DNA of 64,000 nt from UBA4810 sp002479215 (lineage in GTDB: Bacteria; Desulfobacterota; Syntrophia; Syntrophales; Smithellaceae), in the NCBI GenBank assembly GCA_049514435.1, contig JBEKVB010000002.1, forward strand, positions 62,001-126,000. The letters run 5' to 3'. Both the position numbers and the translations under genes were made by a program. This document shows, in pieces, positions 32,916 through 41,613 of the stretch (position 1 is the first letter of the stretch; the number at the start of each line of letters is the position of its first letter). Below the pieces are notes generated by a model. That model was not told where the DNA came from. It ran no database searches and was given only the letters and a program-made list of their open reading frames with translations.

Positions 32916-35150
32916 ATGGGAACGATTCATAAAACCGGCTGTGTCCTCTGTGCGCAAAACTGCGGTTTGGAAATCGAAGTGGAAAATAACCGCATCGTAA
33001 AGGTGAAACCAGACAAATCCAATACCAAAAGCGAGGGCTACTTTTGCCGGAAAGGGATGAACGTCGCCTATCACCAGCACAACGCCGACCGTCTGAAATA
33101 TCCTATGAAAAAAGTCGGGGATAAATTTGAACGCATTTCCTGGGATCAGGCCATTGATGAAATCGCCGCCAAACTTAAGAGTATTGTCGGCCAGTACGGG
33201 GCGCGCTCGTTTGCTTATATGGGCGCCGGTGGACAGGCCTGCCATTTCGAGGCGCCGTTCGGCATACGACTCATGCGGGGGTTAGGTTCGCAGTATCAGT
33301 ACGGGCCCCTGGCACAGGAATTCGCCGGTGCCTTCTGGGTGTGCGGGCGCACGCACGGGCGCCAGTACCTGCACGATCAACCGGACGTGAATAATACGGA
33401 TGTCCTGCTCATACTTGGATGGAACGGGATGCAGAGCCATCAGATCCCCCAGGCGCCGCGGCAACTCCAGCGCATCGCGAAAGATCCGGACAAACTGCTG
33501 ATCGTGGTCGATCCCCGGCTTTCTGAAACCGCGAAAATTGCCAACATCCACCTCCCGATCCGTCCCGGCACGGACGCCCTTCTCCTTAAGGCGATGATTT
33601 CAATCATTCTCACAGAAGGCTGGGAAAACAAGGCTTACCTGGAAAATTCCACATCGGGTTTCGAAAGGATTAAATCCTATTTCCTCAATTTCGATACCCG
33701 CGCTGCCATCAAAACCTGCGAGCTCGATTTTGATCAGGTCCGTGAGGTCAGCCGTCTTTACGCCACGCGCAAATCTTCCCTACGTTACGACCTGGGCATT
33801 TTCATGGGACGGCACAGCGGTTTGAATTCTTACCTGATTGTCATTCTGCAGGCAATCTGCGGCAGGCTCTGTGTTTCCGGCGGCAATGTCATTAACGGCC
33901 ACATGATGCCTATCGGATCTCATACCGATGAAAGAAATCCCAAGATCTGGCGTACCGTAACCACGAATTCTTTTCCGGTTTGCGGCTGTTTTCCGCCGAA
34001 TGTCATGCCGGAAGAAATTATGTCGAATCATCCGGAAAGACTCCGGGCGGTTCTAGTAGTCGGTTGCAACCCTCTGCGTTCTTACGCTGATACTACAGCC
34101 TATGAACAATCCTTCAGCCGCCTGGATATCCTGGTCACGGCGGAAATCGCCATGACGGAAACGGCCGCTCTTTCGCATTACGTGCTGCCTTCTCGCTCCG
34201 GCTATGAATCATGGGACGGAACTTTCTTTCCCATGACCTATCCAGGCATTTTCTTCCAGATGCGCCGTCCGATCGTTGAACCCGAAGGCGAGCCCCTGGA
34301 AGCGGGAGAAATCCATCTGCGGCTGGCCGATAAACTGGGCCTGATACCATCGATTCCGGAAAGTCTTTATCAGGCAGCCTACGAGAGCCGTCCCGCCTTT
34401 GCCAAAGCCCTGATGGAATATGCTGTGACCGAACCGAAAGCCCTGAAGGCCATGCCGTTTATCCTGGGCAAGACGCTGGGCAAAGCGATAGGTTCCGTCC
34501 ATTTGGCAGCCCTCTGGGGTATGCTGCAGGTGGCGCCCAAATCCTTCCATGAAAATGCCGCCAGAGCCGGGTATAAGCAGGGAGCGACACTGGGCGAGGA
34601 AATCTTTCAGCAAATCATGGATCATCCCGAAGGCATCTGGATGGGAAAAGTAGATCCGGAAAACAATATGACCGAACTCAAGACGGACGACAGCAAAATT
34701 AATCTTTATATTCCTGAACTGCTCGATGAACTGCAAAGTATTGAAGCGCAAAGAGAAGAGGCGGCGCTGGTCATGCCTTCCCATTTTCCGCTCATTCTGA
34801 TGGCCGGACGGCATATCTCCATCAACGCCAACACACTGATGCGCGATCCCGCCTGGAACGAAGGCAAACGCGCCTGTACACTGGCCATGCATCCGTACGA
34901 CGCGACGGCCCTGAATTTGAAGGACGGTCAGCAGGTGAAAGTGACGACGGAAGTGGGCAGTGAAGAAATCGAACTGGAAATAACGGATACGGCACACAAG
35001 GGACATGTGGTGATTCCGCATGGTTTCGGTCTGGTTTACAACGGCAAAAAATATGGGTTGAATGTGAACCGCCTAACGAAGAATACCCACCGGGACCAGT
35101 TTGGAACACCTATGCATCGCTATGTGCCGTGCCGGGTGGAGGCAATCTGA
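32916..35150 (+). CDS. Molybdopterin-dependent oxidoreductase (DMSO-reductase superfamily)
   Basis: A 744-aa bis-MGD enzyme. The N-terminal 4Fe-4S site is Cys9, Cys12, Cys16 and Cys44. By position against formate dehydrogenase, Cys143 (WVCGRTHG) is the likely Mo or W ligand, where some relatives have selenocysteine. Further family blocks are DVLLILGWN, VVDPRLSETAKIA and the C-terminal VIPHGFG region. No signal peptide or Tat motif is visible, so it is cytoplasmic, and no FeS or membrane subunit gene accompanies it. It is regulated by the MarR upstream; FmdE, a TauE-type transporter and mobA follow. The substrate is unknown. Confidence 0.9.
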   Translation: MGTIHKTGCVLCAQNCGLEIEVENNRIVKVKPDKSNTKSEGYFCRKGMNVAYHQHNADRLKYPMKKVGDKFERISWDQAIDEIAAKLKSIVGQYGARSFAYMGAGGQACHFEAPFGIRLMRGLGSQYQYGPLAQEFAGAFWVCGRTHGRQYLHDQPDVNNTDVLLILGWNGMQSHQIPQAPRQLQRIAKDPDKLLIVVDPRLSETAKIANIHLPIRPGTDALLLKAMISIILTEGWENKAYLENSTSGFERIKSYFLNFDTRAAIKTCELDFDQVREVSRLYATRKSSLRYDLGIFMGRHSGLNSYLIVILQAICGRLCVSGGNVINGHMMPIGSHTDERNPKIWRTVTTNSFPVCGCFPPNVMPEEIMSNHPERLRAVLVVGCNPLRSYADTTAYEQSFSRLDILVTAEIAMTETAALSHYVLPSRSGYESWDGTFFPMTYPGIFFQMRRPIVEPEGEPLEAGEIHLRLADKLGLIPSIPESLYQAAYESRPAFAKALMEYAVTEPKALKAMPFILGKTLGKAIGSVHLAALWGMLQVAPKSFHENAARAGYKQGATLGEEIFQQIMDHPEGIWMGKVDPENNMTELKTDDSKINLYIPELLDELQSIEAQREEAALVMPSHFPLILMAGRHISINANTLMRDPAWNEGKRACTLAMHPYDATALNLKDGQQVKVTTEVGSEEIELEITDTAHKGHVVIPHGFGLVYNGKKYGLNVNRLTKNTHRDQFGTPMHRYVPCRVEAI

Positions 35151-35230
35151 TTAATATCTGACCAAATCTAAATCCCTCGCTCCTCAAGGAAAGGGGGTTG
35201 AGGTGAAGCATTATAAAACAGGAGTAAAGC

Positions 35231-35800
35231 ATGAACATCGGCCAGTACACTTTTGATGAATTCATCAAGAAGATAAAAGTTTTCCATGGCAGCATCGCAC
35301 CGGGAATAGTAGCGGGTGGCATCATGGTGGATATAGCTAGGGCCAACCTCCCTCAAGGCGAGTTTTTCGATGTCATCTGTGAAAGCCAGCATTGTTTACC
35401 CGATGCCGTGCAGCTTCTTACCCAGTGCACCATCGGCAATCGCTGGCTCAAGATTGTCGAAACAAGCCGTTACGCCCTCACTTTTTACAACAAGTACACG
35501 GGTGAAGGCATCCGGGTATATCTCGATGCAAAGAAGCTTCAGGAATGGCCTGCTATCAAGGCCTGGTTCCTGAAGGAGAAACCGAAGAAAGACCAGGACG
35601 AGCAACAGATACTCGATGAGTTCCGCGGGGCTGGTACGAGCATTTACAGTATGGCAAAGGTCACAGTGAAGTCATTATATATCACATCCCCGGGGAAGAA
35701 ACGTTCGGGTATCAGCTTATGCCCTTCCTGTGGTGAGGCTTACCGGACGGATTTGGGAGGAACCTGTCCGGCATGCAAGGGCAATGGTCCATACCTTTAG
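35231..35800 (+). CDS. FmdE-family protein with C-terminal zinc ribbon
   Basis: A 189-aa relative of formylmethanofuran dehydrogenase subunit E, a family common near molybdenum and tungsten enzymes. The FmdE core includes SQHCLPDAVQLLTQCTIGN (about 55-73), and the C-terminus has a CPSCGEAY-x-CPAC zinc ribbon. The family's N-terminal HGHxCPG is FHGSIAPG here, so the usual cysteine is absent. It follows the molybdoenzyme by 80 nt and may help insert or mature its cofactor; that is inference. Confidence 0.85.
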   Translation: MNIGQYTFDEFIKKIKVFHGSIAPGIVAGGIMVDIARANLPQGEFFDVICESQHCLPDAVQLLTQCTIGNRWLKIVETSRYALTFYNKYTGEGIRVYLDAKKLQEWPAIKAWFLKEKPKKDQDEQQILDEFRGAGTSIYSMAKVTVKSLYITSPGKKRSGISLCPSCGEAYRTDLGGTCPACKGNGPYL

Positions 35801-35867
35801 AGCGAGTGGAACTTAGACGAAACCCAGCAATTCAATAGGTACAAATTATGATGAAACGGAGTAGCAT

Positions 35868-36605
35868 ATGGACCCATCAATTCTTGCCTATCTGATCATC
35901 TGCATCTTCATTGTGGCCATTCTCTATTCCTGCGTCGGTCACGGGGGTGCCTCCGGGTACATCGCCGCCATGACACTCTTCGGTTTGACGCCCATGGTCA
36001 TCAAGCCCACGGCTCTGGTGCTGAATATCCTGGTCTCCGCCATAGCCTCCGTCCAATTCTACCGGGCCGGGTATTTCCGATGGTCAGTATTCTGGCGATT
36101 CGCGCTGACATCCATACCATTTGCCTACATCGGCGGCTACTATGTGCTCCCTGCCTACACCTATAAGTACATCATTGTCTTTATCCTCTGGTTTTCTGCA
36201 GTTCATCTCTTTATCCGGCCGGTCATGCAGACAAATAAAATACGACTTCCCTCAACCGCCTTCACCCTGCTCATGGGTACCGTTCTCGGACTGTTCTCCG
36301 GCCTCATGGGCGTGGGCGGCGGCATTTTTCTTAGCCCGCTCCTCATCCTCATGGGCTGGTCCAGAAATAAAGAAACTGCCGCGGTATCGGCTTTCTTCGT
36401 TTTGGTCAACTCATGCTCAGGGCTCTTGGGTTTCGCGAGCGGAGATCATGCAATCCCCTCCTATGCTCTTACATTTGCCCTTGCGGCTGTCTCCGGCGGA
36501 TTTGTGGGATCATACATGGGAAGCAGACAGATCTCGGTTTTGGGCGTGCAGAGACTCCTGTCCGTTGTCCTGGTAATAGCAGGATCTAAAATATTGTTTA
36601 CGTAA
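35868..36605 (+). CDS. TauE/SafE (TSUP) family membrane transporter
   Basis: A 245-aa polytopic protein with about eight hydrophobic segments and the two family repeats (SCVGHGGASGYIAAMTLFG and LFSGLMGVGGGIFLSPLLI). TSUP members move sulfite, sulfoacetate, sulfonates or other organic anions. The position between FmdE and mobA suggests it imports or exports the molybdoenzyme's substrate, product or a cofactor-related anion. GGAG precedes ATG 35868. Confidence 0.88.
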   Translation: MDPSILAYLIICIFIVAILYSCVGHGGASGYIAAMTLFGLTPMVIKPTALVLNILVSAIASVQFYRAGYFRWSVFWRFALTSIPFAYIGGYYVLPAYTYKYIIVFILWFSAVHLFIRPVMQTNKIRLPSTAFTLLMGTVLGLFSGLMGVGGGIFLSPLLILMGWSRNKETAAVSAFFVLVNSCSGLLGFASGDHAIPSYALTFALAAVSGGFVGSYMGSRQISVLGVQRLLSVVLVIAGSKILFT

Positions 36606-36839
36606 CTTTCTAAATATATAAGAACTCCCGATAATCATTCAATAGCATTATGATGATTAATGGTAATATTGATGATAGAAGAAAAGGTATCAAACCTGAA
36701 ACCATAGATAGAAAAATAATCAGATAATGTCTTAGCCGGGCAGTAATTCTTTTATATTTTATGCTGACTATATATTTCCGGCTAGTTGTAAATAGTTTAA
36801 TTGTGCGACAATCGAGTCTATGAAAAAGCAAATATCAAT

Positions 36840-37439
36840 ATGAAAAAAAATATGACGGGAATCATTTTAGCCGGTGGAAAAAATTCCCGTATGGGAATGG
36901 AAAAAGCATTTCTTAAAATTGGCGGAATTCGGCTAATTGATAGAATTCTCGGCGTATATAAAGAAATATTTACCGAAATAATTATTGTAACTAATGAGCC
37001 ATTAGCCTATACGGAATTTACGGAAACTATTATCGTAACCGACATTTACAAAGAGAAAGGGGCTTTGGGCGGTATTTATACAGGCCTCTTTTTTGCCTCT
37101 CACGATTACTCTTTCGTTGTCGCCTGCGACATGCCTTTTTTAAACAAAGATTTCATTATTTATTTAACTGAGCTTGTAGGCAACTATGACATTGTGGTTC
37201 CCCAATTGCCCGAAGGTTTTCAGGCGCTGCACGCTGTCTATTCCCAAAATTGTCTTTCCACGATAGAAAGCCTGCTGATTGCGGATAAACTTAAAATCAC
37301 TGCATTCTATAAAGAAATGCGTGTGTTGATTATTACTGAAGAAAAGATTAAACCATTCAACAAAAATGGGCTCCTTTTCCTCAACATTAACACGCGGGAA
37401 GATTTAAAATACATCTATAAAAATAAAAGACTTCACTGA
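36840..37439 (+). CDS. mobA: Molybdenum cofactor guanylyltransferase
   Basis: A 199-aa enzyme that attaches GMP to molybdopterin to make MGD, the form used by DMSO-reductase-type enzymes such as the one at 32916. The nucleotide-binding LAGGKNSRMGMEKAFLKI (7-24) and the VVACDMPFL metal site are diagnostic. ATG 36840 replaces an upstream in-frame GTG at 36801. A 234-nt AT-rich gap separates it from the transporter gene, so it may have its own promoter. moaA is also in the window, at 62171. Confidence 0.93.
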   Translation: MKKNMTGIILAGGKNSRMGMEKAFLKIGGIRLIDRILGVYKEIFTEIIIVTNEPLAYTEFTETIIVTDIYKEKGALGGIYTGLFFASHDYSFVVACDMPFLNKDFIIYLTELVGNYDIVVPQLPEGFQALHAVYSQNCLSTIESLLIADKLKITAFYKEMRVLIITEEKIKPFNKNGLLFLNINTREDLKYIYKNKRLH

Positions 37440-37602
37440 TGAGGGACTCACTGTCCGGCAAGTGGTTGACTTTTACATATCAGTACCCATGAGAAATTTC
37501 TTCAACCAAGTCAGTAAATGAGGTCAAATTTTATTTTTCAACCTTTCTTTCCGTAATCATTAACCTCCATCTCATTGCAAATGTGTAACTTTGTAGGTGA
37601 AG

Positions 37603-39189
37603 TCAAGTATTGTGAGCTTTGCTTAAAACAAAAAACGGGGCATGATTGGAAGTGAAAAATTCCGGCGTGCGCTGGACTATTGGCGCTACGGCCGGATATT
37701 TTTTGAAAGTTTTTTCCAAAAAATTGCGCACAACCGGCCGGTGCCAGCCCAGAGGATGCTGAAAATTCTTGTAAAGAGACAGGTCGCCCTCATAAAAATC
37801 GCCGGTTTCCAGGCTTTGCGCCTCAATGCTCCCGGAAGGTAAATTAAAAATCGCCAGATTCAAAAAATCAATGCAATCCTGATGCTCAATTGCGAAATCC
37901 AAGGTCTTCATGGCGCTGTCTTTAGATTCCGGCGGAGTTCCGAAAAGTAAATATACATAAGTGGCAATGCCTGCTCTCTTGAGCGATTTTAGAACAGCCG
38001 AAGCCGTCGGTATATCTATCCCTTTATTCAATTGGTCAAGCACTTCCTGATCGCCGGATTCAATCCCCAGCTTAAGCATAACGCAGCCGCTCTTCTTTAA
38101 AGCCAGGCAAAAATCATCATCCGCCACGTGTGCTGTAACGCGCGTAAATCCATACCAGGGAATGCCCAGCGGTTCTTGAGCCAGTGTTTTTAACAGCGCC
38201 GGACTTATGGCGTTATCTAAAATATGAATCAATGCCGGATTCATCTGCCGGGTAAGTACCTGCAATTCTTCCAAAGCTTGAGAAACGGGCAATGGTAAAT
38301 AAGGGTTCTCTTCCGATTTTTCCGGACAAAAAGCGCAGTTGTGCCAGTAACAGCCGCGGGAACTGCTATAGGGCAAAATAATGCCGGGAGCAAAATATTG
38401 ATTACCAAAAAATTCTTTATAGTCGGGCGGGTAATTTATCCGGCCATCGTTGATTCCTAACAATTGCAATAATTTTTTTTCTCCGGCGCCAGCCACCATT
38501 TCATCCACAAGCCCGTTAAAAATATCACTGCGGGCACCCAGCTTTACCCACGAAGTTGTCAGCGACCCGCCCAAAATAATTTTCTGCCGCGGATTGACAC
38601 GCTTGATAAAACCGATCATGGCGAAAGTGCAAAGAGCCTGACTTAGATAATTTAAGGAAAAGCCGATAAATTCCGGTCCTTCTTTTAATGCATCAGTCAA
38701 ACGGGTCTCCAAGTATGGGTAAAAGGGATTATCTGGATATTTTTCAGCGGCACAAATTAAATCAGAGCTCTTCACCGGCGTGAGATTGCTATCGTGATAA
38801 TCGGCGAGAGACATATCAACGCTCCTGGCTTTGCCCGATGAATTTAAAAGACGGTTAATGTCGGAGACAACCAGCTGATACATGCTTCTATTGCTGTACG
38901 TCGCTATATTCCATAGGGCAGCAAGATTGCGTTGCAGATTTTTTACGGCGCGCAATGTCCAGCGGTCCGTTGCTGTATTATTTTGGGCAGCATTTTGTAT
39001 CAAGTAAAGGATACCTTCCAGATTGGCATCAATGACTTGGTGGTTGATATTATATGCTTTCAGGCAGGAGGATAATTTGGCGATGCCCGCCGGCGGTTCC
39101 GCCGGCTTGGCAATTGGCGGATGAATTAAAATGATTTTTGGATTCATCAGATGCAAATTATTTTGAATATTTTTTTGTCTACTTAACAT
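37603..39189 (-). CDS. Radical SAM protein with N-terminal B12-binding-like domain
   Basis: A 528-aa protein. Residues 15-120 look like a Rossmann-type cobalamin-binding fold (IILIHPP, PPAGIAKLSSCLK, VIDAN) but lack a clear DxHxxG. The radical SAM cluster motif is CYWHNCAFC, a CX4CX2C spacing rather than CX3CX2C, a variant seen in some B12-radical SAM families. The TIM-barrel GIESGDQEVLDQLNKG block follows. AAGGAG touches the ATG, so the exact start is uncertain. Reaction and substrate are unknown. It stands alone, convergent with mobA. Confidence 0.85.
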   Translation of the reverse strand: MLSRQKNIQNNLHLMNPKIILIHPPIAKPAEPPAGIAKLSSCLKAYNINHQVIDANLEGILYLIQNAAQNNTATDRWTLRAVKNLQRNLAALWNIATYSNRSMYQLVVSDINRLLNSSGKARSVDMSLADYHDSNLTPVKSSDLICAAEKYPDNPFYPYLETRLTDALKEGPEFIGFSLNYLSQALCTFAMIGFIKRVNPRQKIILGGSLTTSWVKLGARSDIFNGLVDEMVAGAGEKKLLQLLGINDGRINYPPDYKEFFGNQYFAPGIILPYSSSRGCYWHNCAFCPEKSEENPYLPLPVSQALEELQVLTRQMNPALIHILDNAISPALLKTLAQEPLGIPWYGFTRVTAHVADDDFCLALKKSGCVMLKLGIESGDQEVLDQLNKGIDIPTASAVLKSLKRAGIATYVYLLFGTPPESKDSAMKTLDFAIEHQDCIDFLNLAIFNLPSGSIEAQSLETGDFYEGDLSLYKNFQHPLGWHRPVVRNFLEKTFKKYPAVAPIVQRTPEFFTSNHAPFFVLSKAHNT

Positions 39190-39331
39190 CTCCTTAGTAT
39201 TTAATTATTGCTTGCACAAGGCCAATTTTCGGCTATCATTTCCAGCTTGACAGGAGGCGCTCTTTACGCAATAGTTCCGCGCAATGGTTAAATAGTAAAA
39301 AATTCGATTCTAAATAATCTTTTGGTACGTT

Positions 39332-40117
39332 GTGAAAAATGAAATGATCAAACCTCCCGGCAGCAGAGGTAAAATAATACTGCCTCTCTGCACGGCGATA
39401 TTTATCACTCTGTTAACGAGTGCTTCATTCTCAGCCGAGAAATACCCATCGCCGCGCGGAGCAGTCAATGATTTTGCCAATGTAATTGATTCGGCCGATA
39501 CTGCAAGAATGGAGGCGTTGGCGAGCGAAGTATTGCAGAAAACAGGCACGGCTGTTGTCGTGGCAACTGTTGATACTGTCGGCGAGAACGGAGATTACAG
39601 CCTTTATGCCAATGGCCTTTACAAAGCGTGGGGTATCGGAAAAAAAGGTGAAGATAAAGGTGTTTTGATTTTCCTTACCGTCAAAGAAAGAAAAATCCGC
39701 ATTGAAACCGGCTATGGAGTGGAAGGGATACTGCCGGATGGTTTAGTCGGTGAAATACTGGATAAGTATGTTATTCCGCTGCTTAAGGACGGCAATTACG
39801 GCCAAGCCCTTTATAACGGGATGTATGCCTGTTCTGTTTATATTGCCAAAGATGCCGGTGTTCAATTAAGCGGATCGCCGACTCCATACCGGACCAGAAC
39901 CCGAGCAGAGAATAAAGGCATTAATATTTTTGGAATAATTGTTTTTCTTGTTGTGGCCGCTCTGCTTTTAGGTACAAGAACAGGCCGATCAATGCTCCCC
40001 TGGTTGTTGCTTCTGTTCTTGAGTGGCGGCCGTGGCGGTGGCGGCGGTTTCGGCGGCGGGTTTGGCGGCTTTGGCGGGGGCGGCAGTGGCGGCGGCGGAG
40101 CCGGCCGAGATTTTTAA
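39332..40117 (+). CDS. TPM-domain (YgcG-like) membrane protein
   Basis: A 261-aa protein with an N-terminal signal (hydrophobic 14-33), a TPM domain at about 45-170 (VNDFANVIDSADTARMEAL, then VLIFLTVKERKIRIETGYG), one membrane helix at about 190-225 and a glycine-rich tail ending in GGGGAGRDF. This is the standard YgcG layout: an extracytoplasmic TPM domain anchored by the helix. A GTG start at 39332 is used; an in-frame ATG lies 12 nt later. It forms an operon with a nucleotidyltransferase and lemA. Confidence 0.88.
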   Translation: MKNEMIKPPGSRGKIILPLCTAIFITLLTSASFSAEKYPSPRGAVNDFANVIDSADTARMEALASEVLQKTGTAVVVATVDTVGENGDYSLYANGLYKAWGIGKKGEDKGVLIFLTVKERKIRIETGYGVEGILPDGLVGEILDKYVIPLLKDGNYGQALYNGMYACSVYIAKDAGVQLSGSPTPYRTRTRAENKGINIFGIIVFLVVAALLLGTRTGRSMLPWLLLLFLSGGRGGGGGFGGGFGGFGGGGSGGGGAGRDF

Positions 40118-40138
40118 CAAACTAATCGGGTGTATAAT

Positions 40139-40864
40139 ATGGCAAAAATACCAGATAAACCACAAGATGTTTTTGTTCCTTTAACTCAAGACTATCTGAA
40201 AGTATTCGGCAGAGAACTTGTTTCTCTTATTCTTTACGGTAGCGCTGCCGGCGGCTCTTATATCAAAGGCAAGTCGGATATTAATTTGCTTTTGGTTTTG
40301 ACGCCGGAAGGTATAGATAAATTAGCGGATGCATTTGCTACCACTAAATACTGGAAAAAACGCGGCGTCGCCATACCATTAATTATGACTAAAGCCTTCA
40401 TTAATACTTCTTTGGATTGTTACCCCATCGAATTTTTGAATATGAGAAATAACCATATTTTGATTTATGGCGAAAACGTTCTGGAACAGATAGATGTCAG
40501 CCCGGAAAATTTGCGTTTGCAAATAGAAAGGGAACTAAAAGGAAAGCTGATTTTGCTGCGTCAGGGTTATCTGGAAGCCCAGGGCCAGCCGCTGCAGCTG
40601 AAAAATTTAATCAGCCGTTCCTTTACAGCATTTATTTCCATTTTTAAAGCTCTGCTTTATTATAAGCATGATGCCGCGCCGCGGAAAAGGCGCGATACAA
40701 TCAACGAGCTGGCTAAAGTTTTTGCAATTGATGCCGAAGCGTTTCTCCAATGCGCGGATATTAAAGAAGGGAAGAGCAATTTGTCCGGCGATAATATCGT
40801 CAGACTCTTTACAAAATATACTCAGGAAGTCGCGAATATGTGCAATATCGTCGATTCATTATAA
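40139..40864 (+). CDS. Nucleotidyltransferase-fold protein, probably inactive
   Basis: A 241-aa protein with the GS motif LYGSAAGGSYIKGKSDINLL at about 32-51. The usual Asp-x-Asp of DNA polymerase beta-like nucleotidyltransferases reads Asp-Ile-Asn, so the second catalytic acid is missing; a later acidic position (PIEF) is present. It is followed by helices that may form a HEPN-like or HI0074 substrate domain (RRDTINELAKVF). It sits between TPM and lemA. Signalling or a binding role is possible; function unknown. Confidence 0.7.
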   Translation: MAKIPDKPQDVFVPLTQDYLKVFGRELVSLILYGSAAGGSYIKGKSDINLLLVLTPEGIDKLADAFATTKYWKKRGVAIPLIMTKAFINTSLDCYPIEFLNMRNNHILIYGENVLEQIDVSPENLRLQIERELKGKLILLRQGYLEAQGQPLQLKNLISRSFTAFISIFKALLYYKHDAAPRKRRDTINELAKVFAIDAEAFLQCADIKEGKSNLSGDNIVRLFTKYTQEVANMCNIVDSL

Positions 40865-40894
40865 AATGAGCTAACATAATTTAGGAGGATTAAA

Positions 40895-41470
40895 ATGGAA
40901 TCAGGAAAAAGAAATTTAATCATCGTGCTGGTGGTAATACTTGTTATCGCTCTTGCCATTTACTCACTTTTTGCCGGCAACTACAATAAATTTGTCAAGA
41001 TGGATGTGGCGATAAAAGCCGCCTGGTCACAAGTGGAAAACCAGTTGCAGCGCCGTTATGATTTGATTCCCAATTTAGTGGAAACAGTCAAAGGTTTTGC
41101 CAAGCAGGAAAAAAGTGTTTTTGTGGAAGTAACCAACGCGCGCGCGAAAGTCGGCGGGGCGGGCAATATTCCAGATAAAATTGCGGCCAACAATCAATTG
41201 TCCGGCGCCTTGAGCAGACTGTTATTGGTAGTAGAAAGATACCCGGATTTGAAATCGAACCAGAATTTTATGCGTCTGCAGGATGAACTGGCCGGCACGG
41301 AAAATCGAATTGCCGTGGAAAGAATGAGATATAATGAAGCGGTCAAGGCTTATAACGAGGCCATCAGATCATTCCCCGCGAACATAATCGCCGGTATGTT
41401 CAATTTTAAAGAAAATCCTTATTTCGAAGCGCCTAAAGAAGCCAAAACTGCTCCCCAGGTAAAATTCTAA
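40895..41470 (+). CDS. lemA: LemA family protein
   Basis: A 191-aa LemA protein: an N-terminal membrane helix (residues 7-27) and a helical bundle with the family block WSQVENQLQRRYDLIPNLVE (about 50-69) and LQDELAGTENRIAVERMRYN. AGGAGG precedes the ATG. LemA and TPM/YgcG genes are paired in many bacteria, which supports a common envelope function. The roles are not well defined. Confidence 0.93.
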   Translation: MESGKRNLIIVLVVILVIALAIYSLFAGNYNKFVKMDVAIKAAWSQVENQLQRRYDLIPNLVETVKGFAKQEKSVFVEVTNARAKVGGAGNIPDKIAANNQLSGALSRLLLVVERYPDLKSNQNFMRLQDELAGTENRIAVERMRYNEAVKAYNEAIRSFPANIIAGMFNFKENPYFEAPKEAKTAPQVKF

Positions 41471-41501
41471 GCGTAAGACGTCTTTTTATGGAAATAATGA
41501 G

Positions 41502-41536
41502 CCCCGGACTTTAAACAATTAAAGGCCGGGGTTTTT
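41502..41536 (+). terminator. Rho-independent terminator of the TPM-lemA operon
   Basis: CCCCGG (41502-41507) pairs with CCGGGG (41526-41531); the inner CTTT/AAAG extends the stem, and TTTTT follows. Confidence 0.8.
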
Positions 41537-41613
41537 AATGAGACTCAAATTTCAAAAACGAAGTGAATAACCTGAAGGTCACACGTTGAAATTTGTTAGT
41601 CGAATTATACCGG
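41537..41613 (+). repeat. Dispersed palindromic repeat, copy 2
   Basis: Stem arms CAAATTTCA (41546-41554) and TGAAATTTG (41587-41595), with internal AACCTGAAGGTCACACG. It directly follows the lemA terminator, and its end GAATTATAC supplies the TAA stop of the NUDIX gene on the other strand (41605-41607). Confidence 0.8.
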
